Shown one piece after another: positions 16,132-24,465 of a DNA stretch of 64,000 nt. The stretch is from JAVVEH01 sp032251435. Lineage in GTDB: Bacteria > Verrucomicrobiota > Lentisphaeria > Oligosphaerales > MVZH01. The first letter of the stretch is position 1. Each line of letters begins with the position of its first letter. The position numbers and the translations under genes are program-made. The notes under the pieces were generated by a model. That model ran no database searches and was not told the origin of the DNA. It saw nothing but the letters and a program-made list of their open reading frames with translations. The stretch lies in NCBI GenBank assembly GCA_032251435.1, contig JAVVEH010000023.1, forward strand, positions 1-64,000, written 5' to 3'.

Positions 16132-18591
16132 CTATCTTCCGTTGATCACCAGTTTTTCCACGGCCGCCTCCCCGTAAAGGGTGGTCAACTCGCCTTTTCC
16201 ATCCGTAATCGCGCAGGTGCCCCAAGCCGTTCCGGTTGACCAGAAGTAAGTCCCGTCCGGGGCGTTGAAAGTCATCGTTTTATCAACAGCGCTGTAGTGA
16301 AAACCGGTGAACGCCAGAACCTCAGCCCAGGCGGCCATAGCCCGGGCGTAATGATGGCCGCATTCGGCCTCGTCAAAGGGGCTGCGTTTGCGTCCGTCAT
16401 ATCGGTCGCGGATATAGCCGACCAGCGCCACCCCTTCATCAATCATGCCTTCATAGATCAGGTGGGCGGCCAAGGTGTGTTCAAATCCGGTCATGACCTC
16501 ATTGTAGTAAGGAAAGGGGCGCCGGGGCCGGTCGCCGTGCGGATAGGTTCCCATCAGAACCGCTGTCTCATCGCCAAGCGCGTAGTTGCGCAAATGATTA
16601 AAGTGGTCATGAAAACCACGCTTTAAATTGTATTTCAAAATCGACGACAGGGTGGTCTTGACATGGTCCGGATCCAGGATATATCCCAAGCCGCAGACAT
16701 GGGCCATGTATTGGCCGGCCAGTTGGTCTATGAGACAGCCTTTGCCCAGTTGTAAAATGGGAGATCCATCGGCTTCCAGGCCATGATGATTGGTCGTCAG
16801 GGGATGGATGGCCGTCGGCACTTGGATTCGATGATCATAATAGTCACCGTTGAACAATTCCCGGTCCGTCCATTCCCGGCCCTTGTCAAAAAGTTCCCGG
16901 CATCGCCTGGCGAAATCGCCGTCATCAGCCTGTCCGGTTTCGGTCAGATAGGCGGCCATTTTTTCCGCCGCTTTCAAGGCTCCCAGGTACCAGCCCTGCA
17001 TTTGGGGATTGGGGCCGTAATAGTCCACATCCATCGTGTTATGCTGGCACCCTTCCATCACGCCGTCCCGATCGGTGTCCCAACCGCCCGGGACCCAGGC
17101 GAAGGCGAGGGCCGCTTTCACTTTGGGCCAGAGGCGCGAGAGGAAGGTGTCGTCACCGGAAAGTCGCCAATCCCGGTAGATCTTCATAATACAGCCCATT
17201 TGCCCATCGGCGGCGGCCTGACTCCAGGGCTCCTCGGTGTTTTTACTGAGGGGCAAGAGGTTACGGAAACGCATGGCGCCTTCATCATTGGTGGCGTGCA
17301 GAAATTCCACTTCCCGCATGCCGCGGCTGAGGTCGGCGAACAGGTAGGCGGTTGTCTGCTCGTAATTCCACACATGGGTACAGCTTCCCGGGCAGGACCC
17401 GACAAAATCATGAATGCCTTCCCAGCCGAAAAAATGCCCATCGGGCGTCTGAAAACATGTCTGGGTTCTCAAAGTGCCGCTGTTGAACAGAGCGGCTTCT
17501 TTGACCGCCGTCGGCACGTCTGAATCACAAAACGCCCGGACAAAATCCAAGGTTTTATCTCTGAGACTGTCCCAGTGATCGAGGACATAGTCAGCGGCGG
17601 CCACCGAGGTGGGGAAACGCTCCGCGTAATCATTGCCAACAACGGTTTTAGACCATCCTTTGCGGTTTGGAAACCGCCAGGTCACCAGAAAGCGGATTTC
17701 ACCGGATTGACCAGGCGCCAGGGTAATGGTTCTGGCCATGGATGACAGCAGCTTATTCTGAGGCCCGTTTTCCCTGGGCGTGGTTTCACCCGTCATGGAG
17801 AACTCGTCCCAGAAATCCAGAATGCTGTCACCCCAGCTCAAGGCGGGCCAGCTCACCCGCGAGCCCGCCGGCCGCCCCCCGGCGGCGGTGACACAGATCT
17901 CCCCATAGGCTTCGTTTCCCGTGTCTTCCGCGGTTGAAATCAAGTGCAGGCGGCTGCCATAGTCACAGTCCAACGCGTGGGTTTCATTGTTTTCCAATCC
18001 CAGGTACTGTGTCCGGCTGCCCCATGCGGGTTTCGTCTGCCTGCCGTCACAGCCGACAGGGTTTAGAAATGTCCCGCAGATACTGGCTTCGACAGGGGAA
18101 TCCGTCGGGTTTTCCAAGTGAAAAATCAGCATGGCGCACGGCAGGGAACTGGCGGAGCTGTCCCCCGGGATCATCGGGTTCATCGCCCGCAACTCAACGT
18201 TGAGCGGGACCTGTTCGTCCAACAGCTCGACGACTCCCAGCGGGTAAGCCGCGTGGAAGACAGCCTCGGGAAAACGGGGAAATCCTGAGTTAGGTGTTTT
18301 ACAGCCTTCCGACGCTTCGTAGTCACTGCTGTCAATGGGGCCTTCCAGACACCGGGCCACCCGCCGCCCGTCATGCAGCGCGGAAAGGGCGAAAAACGAC
18401 CCTAGATTTTTCAGTCCCGCCAAGACTGGAGTGTATCCCTTGGCCGGTGTGTTCATGATTTCCCAATCGCGCAGGTCCCCGCGTCCCCCTAGAGAAACGG
18501 TTCCCGTGCCGATACCGCCAATGGGCATGGCGATTTTCCGCAGGTGGTCGGTATCGTAGGATTTAAGATAGGGCCAGGATGAATGGTCCAT
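16132..18591 (-). CDS. GH116-family glycosyl hydrolase
   Basis: A large (819-residue) enzyme of family GH116, which includes bile acid beta-glucosidase GBA2 and bacterial beta-glucosidases/xylosidases. The N-terminal beta-sandwich opens with the family motif MPIGGIGTGTVSLGG (22-36). The C-terminal (alpha/alpha)6 barrel has CTHVWNYEQ (Glu411, presumed nucleophile) and CQHNTMDVDYYGPNPQMQGW (Asp521, presumed acid/base), with RFRNLLPLSKNTEEPWSQAA and TEEP-type substrate loops between. No signal peptide, so it acts on imported sugars or by an unrecognised export route. Its ATG directly follows the sulfatase stop without a spacer. Linkage specificity is not determined. Confidence 0.9.
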   Translation of the reverse strand: MDHSSWPYLKSYDTDHLRKIAMPIGGIGTGTVSLGGRGDLRDWEIMNTPAKGYTPVLAGLKNLGSFFALSALHDGRRVARCLEGPIDSSDYEASEGCKTPNSGFPRFPEAVFHAAYPLGVVELLDEQVPLNVELRAMNPMIPGDSSASSLPCAMLIFHLENPTDSPVEASICGTFLNPVGCDGRQTKPAWGSRTQYLGLENNETHALDCDYGSRLHLISTAEDTGNEAYGEICVTAAGGRPAGSRVSWPALSWGDSILDFWDEFSMTGETTPRENGPQNKLLSSMARTITLAPGQSGEIRFLVTWRFPNRKGWSKTVVGNDYAERFPTSVAAADYVLDHWDSLRDKTLDFVRAFCDSDVPTAVKEAALFNSGTLRTQTCFQTPDGHFFGWEGIHDFVGSCPGSCTHVWNYEQTTAYLFADLSRGMREVEFLHATNDEGAMRFRNLLPLSKNTEEPWSQAAADGQMGCIMKIYRDWRLSGDDTFLSRLWPKVKAALAFAWVPGGWDTDRDGVMEGCQHNTMDVDYYGPNPQMQGWYLGALKAAEKMAAYLTETGQADDGDFARRCRELFDKGREWTDRELFNGDYYDHRIQVPTAIHPLTTNHHGLEADGSPILQLGKGCLIDQLAGQYMAHVCGLGYILDPDHVKTTLSSILKYNLKRGFHDHFNHLRNYALGDETAVLMGTYPHGDRPRRPFPYYNEVMTGFEHTLAAHLIYEGMIDEGVALVGYIRDRYDGRKRSPFDEAECGHHYARAMAAWAEVLAFTGFHYSAVDKTMTFNAPDGTYFWSTGTAWGTCAITDGKGELTTLYGEAAVEKLVINGR

Positions 18592-20055
18592 TCAAGCCAC
18601 CTCGTGGACAGGGGTGTCCTGGTATTTTTCCTGCAGCCGGTGAAGTTCGACCTTTAACTCGGCGACAACATCGGCATAGGCGGGATCATGATAGACACTG
18701 TTCATTTCCGCGGGATCTTTTTTCAAGTCAAACAGCTCCCACTCCGGCGCGCCGTCGATGGCGGACGGTAAATCGCTCGTGTCGCCCGCGCAGAGCCCCC
18801 GGTCGGCGCCTTTCTGTCCGCAGCCGTCGTAGTAGTAGTAGATCAGCTTATAGTGTTTGGTGCGGACACCGTAATGGGCGGCCACATTGTGGTCGGACGC
18901 GTTCATCCAGTAGCGGTAATACATCGATGTCTGCCAGTCGTCCGGGGTCGTTCCCCGTAGCAACGGCCGGAAACTGACTCCCTGGAAGAATTCAGGGATA
19001 TCAACGCCGGCGTAATCCAGGAACGTGGGCGCGAAGTCCACATTGGTGATGATATCGGTGTTGACACCGCCGGCGGGGATTTCTTTGGGATAGCGGATGA
19101 TGAACGGCATGCGCAGGCTTTCCTCGTACATGAACCGTTTGTCGTACCAGCCGTGGTCGCCAAGAAAGAATCCCTGGTCGGAGGTGTACATGATGATGGT
19201 GTTTTCCGCCAGATCATTCTCTTCCAGATAATCCAGCAGGCGGCCGACGTTATCATCAACAGAAGCGATCACCCGCAAGTAGTCCTTGATATAGAATTGA
19301 TACGCCCATTTCCGCAGGGCGTGTCCCTTGAGGCCTTCGGGGAAGGGCCGTTTGACATCGCTCTCGAACATGTGCTCACCCACCCGCATCGCGGCGATTT
19401 TGGCGGCGTTCGCGCGGTTTTCGTAGTCATCGTAGAGAGTTTCGGGTTCCGGAATATCCACGTCATCATACATATGGGCGTGTTTTTCATCCGGTTTCCA
19501 GGGACGGTGGGGTGCCTTGTGGTGACACATCAGCATGAATGGACGCTCTTTGTCCCGCCGGTCGATCCAGTCAAGGCACATGTCTGTGATAATGTCTGTG
19601 GCGTATCCTTTAACCACCCGTTTTTCGCCGCCGGCGGGGCCTTTGAAAATAAATTCCGGATTATGATAGAGGCCCTGCCCTGGAACGACCGCCCAGTCGT
19701 CGAAGCCCGTGGGACAGTGATCCGGCCCCATGCCCAGATGCCACTTGCCGTAGATGGCGGTTTGGTAGCCGTTTTCCCGCAGCATCTTCGGGAAGGTCGG
19801 CAGGGTGTTGTCCATATGGGTGTCCAGCGTCGTGACACCATTGATGTGGTTATGGGTGCCGGCCAGGATCACCGCCCGGCTGGGGGTGCAGATCGAGTTT
19901 GTGCAGAAACAGTTGTCAAAGCGCATGCCCTCATTGGCGATGCGGTCCAAATTCGGGGTCTGATTGATGCGCCCGCTGTAGCAACTCATGGCGTGGGCCG
20001 CGTGATCGTCGGACATGATGAAAATAATATTCGGCTGGCTGGTTTTGGCTGACAT
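18592..20055 (-). CDS. Type I sulfatase (formylglycine-dependent)
   Basis: Hydrolyses sulfate esters, probably of a glycan given the neighbours. The 487-residue protein has the maturation motif CTPSR (Cys56 becomes formylglycine), an N-terminal metal site PNIIFIMSDDHAAH (Asp16, Asp17), YGKWHLG, and TSDQGFFLGDHGWYDK with the further metal ligands. The first residues MSAKTSQ are followed at once by the first strand of the fold, so there is no signal peptide, which is unusual for this family and agrees with the GH116 enzyme. No sulfatase-maturating enzyme gene is in the window. First gene of the operon. Confidence 0.95.
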   Translation of the reverse strand: MSAKTSQPNIIFIMSDDHAAHAMSCYSGRINQTPNLDRIANEGMRFDNCFCTNSICTPSRAVILAGTHNHINGVTTLDTHMDNTLPTFPKMLRENGYQTAIYGKWHLGMGPDHCPTGFDDWAVVPGQGLYHNPEFIFKGPAGGEKRVVKGYATDIITDMCLDWIDRRDKERPFMLMCHHKAPHRPWKPDEKHAHMYDDVDIPEPETLYDDYENRANAAKIAAMRVGEHMFESDVKRPFPEGLKGHALRKWAYQFYIKDYLRVIASVDDNVGRLLDYLEENDLAENTIIMYTSDQGFFLGDHGWYDKRFMYEESLRMPFIIRYPKEIPAGGVNTDIITNVDFAPTFLDYAGVDIPEFFQGVSFRPLLRGTTPDDWQTSMYYRYWMNASDHNVAAHYGVRTKHYKLIYYYYDGCGQKGADRGLCAGDTSDLPSAIDGAPEWELFDLKKDPAEMNSVYHDPAYADVVAELKVELHRLQEKYQDTPVHEVA

Positions 20056-20300
20056 GGCACACTCTCTTTTTTAATATCACGGAAGCGCCCGGAAACGGCG
20101 GTTTCCACTTGTATCACAAAGGGATCGAATATACCAAGTCTAGCTTTGAATGCCACTTGTTTCGCTCATCAAGTTGACAAGGGCGGTCCGCGGGTTCATG
20201 GTATGGGCCAGCCTGGATTATTCACGCGGCGTGAATAAATCAGGCTAGAACGTTCCCGCGCGATTTTCTCGCGGATTCAGGAAAAAGAAAGGATCAAAAG
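20056..20300. promoter_or_regulatory. Divergent intergenic region between sulfatase and pseudopilin genes
   Basis: The region must hold promoters for both divergent genes. A TTGACA hexamer at 20174-20179 points towards the pseudopilin, but the best -10 candidate (TGGTAT) sits 19 bases on, so the call is weak. The REP-like palindrome copy 2 (20210-20246) lies between it and the gene. CAGGAAAAAGAAAGGATCAAAAG just before 20301 supplies a good ribosome site. Confidence 0.3.
20210..20246. repeat. REP-like palindrome, copy 2
   Basis: An 18-bp stem around one base with two mismatches: AGCCTGGATTATTCACGC, G, GCGTGAATAAATCAGGCT. It shares its centre with copy 1 at 14788-14814. Transcribed either way it forms a strong hairpin; there is no following U run, so a terminator is less likely than a dispersed repeat. 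Confidence 0.8.
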
Positions 20301-20897
20301 ATGATTCCCGGTAAACCTGTCCGAAACCATTTCACGCTGCCGGAAGCGTTGGTTGTCATCGCGGTTTTAGGCGTTTTGGCGGTGGTTTTTCTGATGCCGA
20401 TGATGGGCGATCGTCATCGTACCCCTTACCGCGTAAAATGCATGGCGAATTTGAAAGGCATCGGCCAGGCGGTGGCCCTTTACACCGACTGCGGAGCGAC
20501 CAATCTGGAGGCCCTGGACGCGGATTTTTTCGGGGTGCTGCTGGATGCGAATTTACTTGTCGAGGACTTGACGGAGTGTCCGACAAGTTCAATGACGGGC
20601 GTGGGCACGGGAGACTATGAGACCGCGCCCGCCGCGGTGTTGAAGGTCCCGGAGGAGGGCGGAACAGCGCCCCCCGCCTGGCTCGTCCGGGACAGATGGG
20701 CGAACGGCCCCAAAGACCCCGGCGGGGACAACAATGGCCACGGCAAAGGGGAATTCAACTTTCTGATGAACGACATGAATTTTGTCGGCCGCGCCGAGGA
20801 TTACGCCGCCTTGGAGAAAAAGCGGGAGGAACTCCGCAAAACAGCCAGCCAGTCAGTCACCCCCGTCACCGACCCGCTGTCTTCCAACAAACCTTGA
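20301..20897 (+). CDS. Atypical type II pseudopilin-like protein
   Basis: A 198-residue protein with a prepilin-like N terminus: a short positive leader MIPGKPVRNH, then FTLPEALVVIAVLGVLAVVF with Glu at position +5 as in class III signal sequences. The residue before the cleavage site is His instead of the usual Gly, so PilD-type processing is in doubt. The hydrophobic helix is followed by KCMANLKGIGQAVALYTDCG, which matches the helix after the membrane segment in DUF1559-type pseudopilins. A polar, glycine-rich C terminus without the H-x9-DG motif follows. Its stop lies 7 bases before the marC-like ATG. It could be an endopeptidase-resistant anchor protein or a degenerating pseudopilin. Confidence 0.7.
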   Translation: MIPGKPVRNHFTLPEALVVIAVLGVLAVVFLMPMMGDRHRTPYRVKCMANLKGIGQAVALYTDCGATNLEALDADFFGVLLDANLLVEDLTECPTSSMTGVGTGDYETAPAAVLKVPEEGGTAPPAWLVRDRWANGPKDPGGDNNGHGKGEFNFLMNDMNFVGRAEDYAALEKKREELRKTASQSVTPVTDPLSSNKP

Positions 20898-20904
20898 ACG
20901 TGAT

Positions 20905-21516
20905 ATGAACGACCTATTAAAATCTTCGCTGTTGCTCTTGGTGCTTCTCAATCCGTTTTTACTGATTGTCTATTTGACTGATGTCGTTGAGAAACTTGAT
21001 TCACAGACCTTTGCCCGTGTGCTGATCCGGGCGGGGCTGGTGGCGTCGGTGGTCTTTTGTTTTTTCGCCATTCTCGGGGATGCCGTGTTTTCAAAGGTCA
21101 TCCACGCGGAGTTCGCGTCCTTCCAAATTTTTGGCGGGATTGTCTTTTTATTGATTGGCCTTCAATTTGTGTTCAAGGGGCCCCAGGCTTTAGAGGTTTT
21201 GCGGGGAGAGTCTCAGCATTTGACCGGGGCGATCGCCATGCCCATTCTCATTGGTCCCGGCAGTATCAGCGCCAGTGTGATTATCGGAAAAAGGCATACC
21301 TCATGGCAGGCTTGCCTGGCGGTTTTAGGCGCGGTCGTGGTTTCCACCGTGGTCATGATCCTGTTAAAAAAGGTTCATGATGTTGTCCGGCCCAAACGGG
21401 AGCCGTTGATTCAAAAATATATTGAGATCACCGGTCGAGTCACGGCTTTATTTGTGGGCACCATTTCAATCGACATGATTATGCGCGGAGTCCGCTCTTG
21501 GGTTGACAAGTTTTAA
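20905..21516 (+). CDS. MarC-family integral membrane protein
   Basis: A 203-residue membrane protein with about six hydrophobic helices. The family pattern is seen in LLLLVLLNPFLLIVYLTDVV at the N terminus, FQIFGGIVFLLIGLQFVFKG, and AIAMPILIGPGSISASVIIG, which holds the conserved P(I/L)xxGPG motif. MarC proteins have no settled function and were wrongly named after multiple antibiotic resistance. The start is the ATG at 20905, seven bases after the pseudopilin stop. The longer frame reads out of that gene. The gene converges with the PilZ gene. Confidence 0.85.
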   Translation: MNDLLKSSLLLLVLLNPFLLIVYLTDVVEKLDSQTFARVLIRAGLVASVVFCFFAILGDAVFSKVIHAEFASFQIFGGIVFLLIGLQFVFKGPQALEVLRGESQHLTGAIAMPILIGPGSISASVIIGKRHTSWQACLAVLGAVVVSTVVMILLKKVHDVVRPKREPLIQKYIEITGRVTALFVGTISIDMIMRGVRSWVDKF

Positions 21517-21524
21517 CCGCCGCC

Positions 21525-21872
21525 CTATTTTCCCGTTTCAAACAATTTGAGATACACGGCCAGCACCCGGGCGCCGTCCTTGTCCAGATTCTCAAATTTC
21601 ACTCCGGTCGTGAACAACCCGTCGCCCGATCGCTTGCAGTGGCGGACCTCGCCGACCACATCGACCTCTTCCTCTTCCAGGCCGATGCTTACGGAAAGCT
21701 CCTGACCGGGCTCAAAAGACGTGTTTGTTTCCAGCAACAACCCCCCTTCGCTGACATTCAGCGTCCGCGCCATGCCGTCACCCAATTGCCCGTCTCGGGC
21801 GTCCAGCACTTTGTAATGCAGAAGATGTTTACTGTCAAACCGTTCACTTCGCCGTTTTTCCTGGTCAGTCAT
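21525..21872 (-). CDS. PilZ-domain protein
   Basis: A 115-residue protein consisting of a single PilZ domain, the usual sensor of cyclic di-GMP. The pattern RRSERFD near the N terminus supplies the RxxxR ligand arginines, and the strand LNVSEGGLLLET matches the D/NxSxxG motif; VGEVRHCKRSGDGLFTTGVKF ends the barrel. The start is the ATG at 21872 behind the strong site CGGAGGTGATAAA. It converges with the marC-like gene at 8 bases. As there are type IV pilus genes in the window, a role in motility control is plausible but only inferred. Confidence 0.88.
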   Translation of the reverse strand: MTDQEKRRSERFDSKHLLHYKVLDARDGQLGDGMARTLNVSEGGLLLETNTSFEPGQELSVSIGLEEEEVDVVGEVRHCKRSGDGLFTTGVKFENLDKDGARVLAVYLKLFETGK

Positions 21873-22351
21873 TTTATCACCTCCGAGGCGTTTATCGCCC
21901 AAATCTTCATGTGTCGCGCCGCCACTCACCCACCGCCAAGGCATGACACCAACCCGTCTTTGACGGTTTTCAGTCATTGCCCTTTGGGAGCTAGAAAAAC
22001 CACAGCATCCAAACATGTCGGCTGAATGGTGTCAGGGATTCAGTGGCTCGGATGTCTTTAACATAGTTAATCAAACCGTAATCTTTTTTTTCGGAAAATC
22101 CACCAGTCAACGATGGCGAATCAGATGAAAAGTTGAAGGATGAAGGCTGAGGGAGGAAAAATGAAAGCGGAAGGTATTCCAACATCCGACACGGAATATC
22201 CAATCATCAAGGAAAAAACGCCGGTCGCGGTGGTGCCGCTCTTAACGTGGACATTGAGAGAATGTCGCCGGTCCCCGCTTGAACGGGATCACTGCTGATC
22301 CAGTCGGTCCGGCTCTCCACCTTCGGTGGTCCGTGTTCGTCTATTCCTCGG
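21873..22351. other. Intergenic region with dispersed repeat words
   Basis: No gene. At 22175-22202 it holds TATTCCAACATCCGACACGG followed by AATATCC, a diverged copy of the word at the flanks of the first four-helix-bundle cassette. At about 22123-22168 there is an AGATGAAAAGTTGAAGGATG-type purine stretch resembling the GATGAACAGATGA words. The rest, to the dinB stop, is unremarkable. Confidence 0.5.
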
Positions 22352-23578
22352 TCACGCTTCACGCTTCACGTTGCCACTGGTCACTGACCGCTGATTAGCG
22401 GGCATGCCTTTTGAGATAATCCCCTGGCCAAATTTGTTTCTCAGTTCATTGACCGCGTCCCGTAATGGATCCGGAAGGGATCGGCGCGCCGTCTTGGCGG
22501 CCGTCGGCGTGAACAAATCCGGCTGCCGGGTTGTCTCGTTGACATCCATCAGCCCGCTCGCTCCGAAGCCAATCAGGCGGACGGGCTCTTCCATCGGCAA
22601 CGCGTCAAAAAGGGTTCCGGCGGGTTTTGCCAACTCCGCGTCCTGGCAGACGGGCGTGTCAAAACTCCGCTGCCGGGTAATCGTGCGGAAATCACTGAAC
22701 CGGACTTTGATATAAATGGTCGCGGCTGTTTTTTGGGCGGCCCGGAGGCGGGATCCGACTTTGCGGACGAGATACATTAAAATCTCACGCGTTTCGCGGG
22801 GATCGGCGCAATCCATGGCGAATGTTTCCTCATTGGAAATGCTCTTTTCCTCGTGCTCTGTTTCAACCCGGCGCGGGTCGACACCGTGAGCGAGATTCCA
22901 CAGGTGATCGGCGAAGGTTTTACTGAACAGCCGCTGAAGATAAGTCTCACCCATGTGCTGAATGTCACCGATGGTACTGAGATTCGCGTCTTTCAGGCGC
23001 TGGGCGGTGACTTTCCCGACTCCCCATATTTTGGTGACCGGGAAGGGTGCCAGAAAGGCGGTGATGGCATCCGGCTCCCACGGCGTGATTGTGAGCCCGT
23101 CCGGCTTGTCCAAGTCACTGGCCAGTTTGGCGAGAAATTTATTGGGAGCGACACCGATTGAAGCCGTCAGTCCCAGTTCTTTTTGAATTTTATCTTTGAG
23201 CCATTGGGCGGGGCGCCGGATGACAGTATCGGGCTTGACCCGGTCGGAAACATCTAGAAACGCCTCGTCAATGGAAAGCTTTTCCAGTTTTGGCGTGACT
23301 TCCCGGAAAATGTCCATGAGCTGGCGGCTCACCGCGGCGTAATGATCCATCCGGGGACGGATGAACACGGCTTCCGGGCAGCGGGCGTAGGCGGTGCGGG
23401 ACGGCATGGCGGAACGCACACCGTAGCGCCGGGCCTCGTAAGAACAGGTGCACACCACCCCGCGTTTGTCGGGAGGGCTGCCGACGATGACCGGCAACCC
23501 CCGCAACGCGGGATTGTCGCGCTGCTCAATAGCCGCGTAAAACGCGTCCATGTCGATGTGAAAAATCGTCGGTCTCAA
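22352..23578 (-). CDS. dinB: DNA polymerase IV (Y family)
   Basis: A translesion polymerase. The 408-residue protein begins MRPTIFHIDMDAFYAAIEQR (metal-binding Asp9) and has KLSIDEAFLDVS with the Asp-Glu catalytic pair, the YGVRSAMPSRTAYARCP fingers region, GVAPNKFLAKLASDLDKPDG and a little-finger domain. It starts with TTG, overlapping the xerD stop as TTGA; no ATG upstream of the catalytic Asp exists. The last residues, SVTSGNVKREA, are encoded by a TCACGCTTCACG heptamer repeat that runs across the stop codon, so the natural C terminus may have been altered. No beta-clamp-binding peptide is evident at the end. Confidence 0.93.
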   Translation of the reverse strand: MRPTIFHIDMDAFYAAIEQRDNPALRGLPVIVGSPPDKRGVVCTCSYEARRYGVRSAMPSRTAYARCPEAVFIRPRMDHYAAVSRQLMDIFREVTPKLEKLSIDEAFLDVSDRVKPDTVIRRPAQWLKDKIQKELGLTASIGVAPNKFLAKLASDLDKPDGLTITPWEPDAITAFLAPFPVTKIWGVGKVTAQRLKDANLSTIGDIQHMGETYLQRLFSKTFADHLWNLAHGVDPRRVETEHEEKSISNEETFAMDCADPRETREILMYLVRKVGSRLRAAQKTAATIYIKVRFSDFRTITRQRSFDTPVCQDAELAKPAGTLFDALPMEEPVRLIGFGASGLMDVNETTRQPDLFTPTAAKTARRSLPDPLRDAVNELRNKFGQGIISKGMPANQRSVTSGNVKREA

Positions 23579-24465
23579 CTTCGGGGATGGAATTGTTTGT
23601 GAATGTTAAGCAGATGGCTTTGATTGACATGCGTGTAAATTTGTGTCGTGGAGATGTCCGCATGCCCAAGCATTTCTTGAATGACGCGCAGATCGGCGCC
23701 GCCCTCGAGCAGATGTGAGGCGAAGGAATGACGCAACATGTGGGGGTAAACATTTTTAACGACTCCGGCTCGCAAAGCGGTCTCTTTGATGATGCTCCAT
23801 ACCCGGGCGCGGGTGAGGGGGCGGCCCCGAACCGACAGCAGAAGCGTCACGCCTTTACCCGTTATGTCCAGTTCAGCCCGCGCCCCTTCCACGTAGGCTC
23901 TCACGGCCCGGCGGGCGGGGCGGCCGACAGGAACGACGCGCTCTTTGTCCCCTTTGCCAATGACTCTGACGATGCCTTCATCGGGCCGGAATTGATCCAT
24001 TCGCAGGGTCACCAACTCGCTCACCCGGATGCCTGTGGCGTACAGCACTTCCACGATCACCCGGTTGCGCCGGGACAGGGTGTCCCGCCCTCCCCACACA
24101 GTCAGCAGGCTCTCCACTTCGCCCCGGGTCAGGAAGTCCGGCAGCAGTGTCCACAACCGCGGCCCCTCAAGAACCGCCGTGACATCCCTGTCGATAACTT
24201 TTTCCTGTGTCAGAAACCGGAAAAATATTTTCACGGAGATAAGCCTCCGGGCGAGAGATGACGCTTCCAGTCCGCGGGATTGCTCGTGCTCGAGGTAGTC
24301 AAGAATGTCGTCATGACGGACCTTGCCGGGAACAAAATCCCCGCCCTCCTCCGTGTGAAAATCCAAGAAGGTCCGGACATCATGCGCGTACGCCCGCACC
24401 GTGTTCTCGGAGACCATCCGCTCAAGAGCTAAATGGGTGATGAATTGGTCCAGATAAGGTGTCAA
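23575..24465 (-). CDS. xerD: Tyrosine recombinase, XerD/XerC type
   Basis: A site-specific recombinase of 296 residues, the size of the chromosome-dimer resolvases. The N-terminal SAM-like core-binding domain spans about 1-90, the catalytic domain the rest. All six active-site residues can be placed: Arg147 (ATGIRVSEL), Lys171 (GKGDKERVVPV), His242 and Arg245 (HMLRHSFASH), His268 (LGHADIS) and Tyr277 (TQIYTHV). It starts with TTG directly after the greA-like stop (TGATTG), and its stop overlaps dinB. Position in a housekeeping operon and standard length favour Xer over an integron or phage enzyme; XerC cannot be excluded. Confidence 0.9.
   Translation of the reverse strand: MTPYLDQFITHLALERMVSENTVRAYAHDVRTFLDFHTEEGGDFVPGKVRHDDILDYLEHEQSRGLEASSLARRLISVKIFFRFLTQEKVIDRDVTAVLEGPRLWTLLPDFLTRGEVESLLTVWGGRDTLSRRNRVIVEVLYATGIRVSELVTLRMDQFRPDEGIVRVIGKGDKERVVPVGRPARRAVRAYVEGARAELDITGKGVTLLLSVRGRPLTRARVWSIIKETALRAGVVKNVYPHMLRHSFASHLLEGGADLRVIQEMLGHADISTTQIYTHVNQSHLLNIHKQFHPRS

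Noticed and set aside
16783..17523. A 246-codon plus-strand frame inside the GH116 gene
   Set aside because: Antisense of a secure enzyme gene with catalytic motifs; no ribosome site.
23575..24465. Phage or integron integrase
   Set aside because: Length and position in a packed operon with greA and dinB fit a housekeeping Xer recombinase; no attachment site or phage genes nearby.
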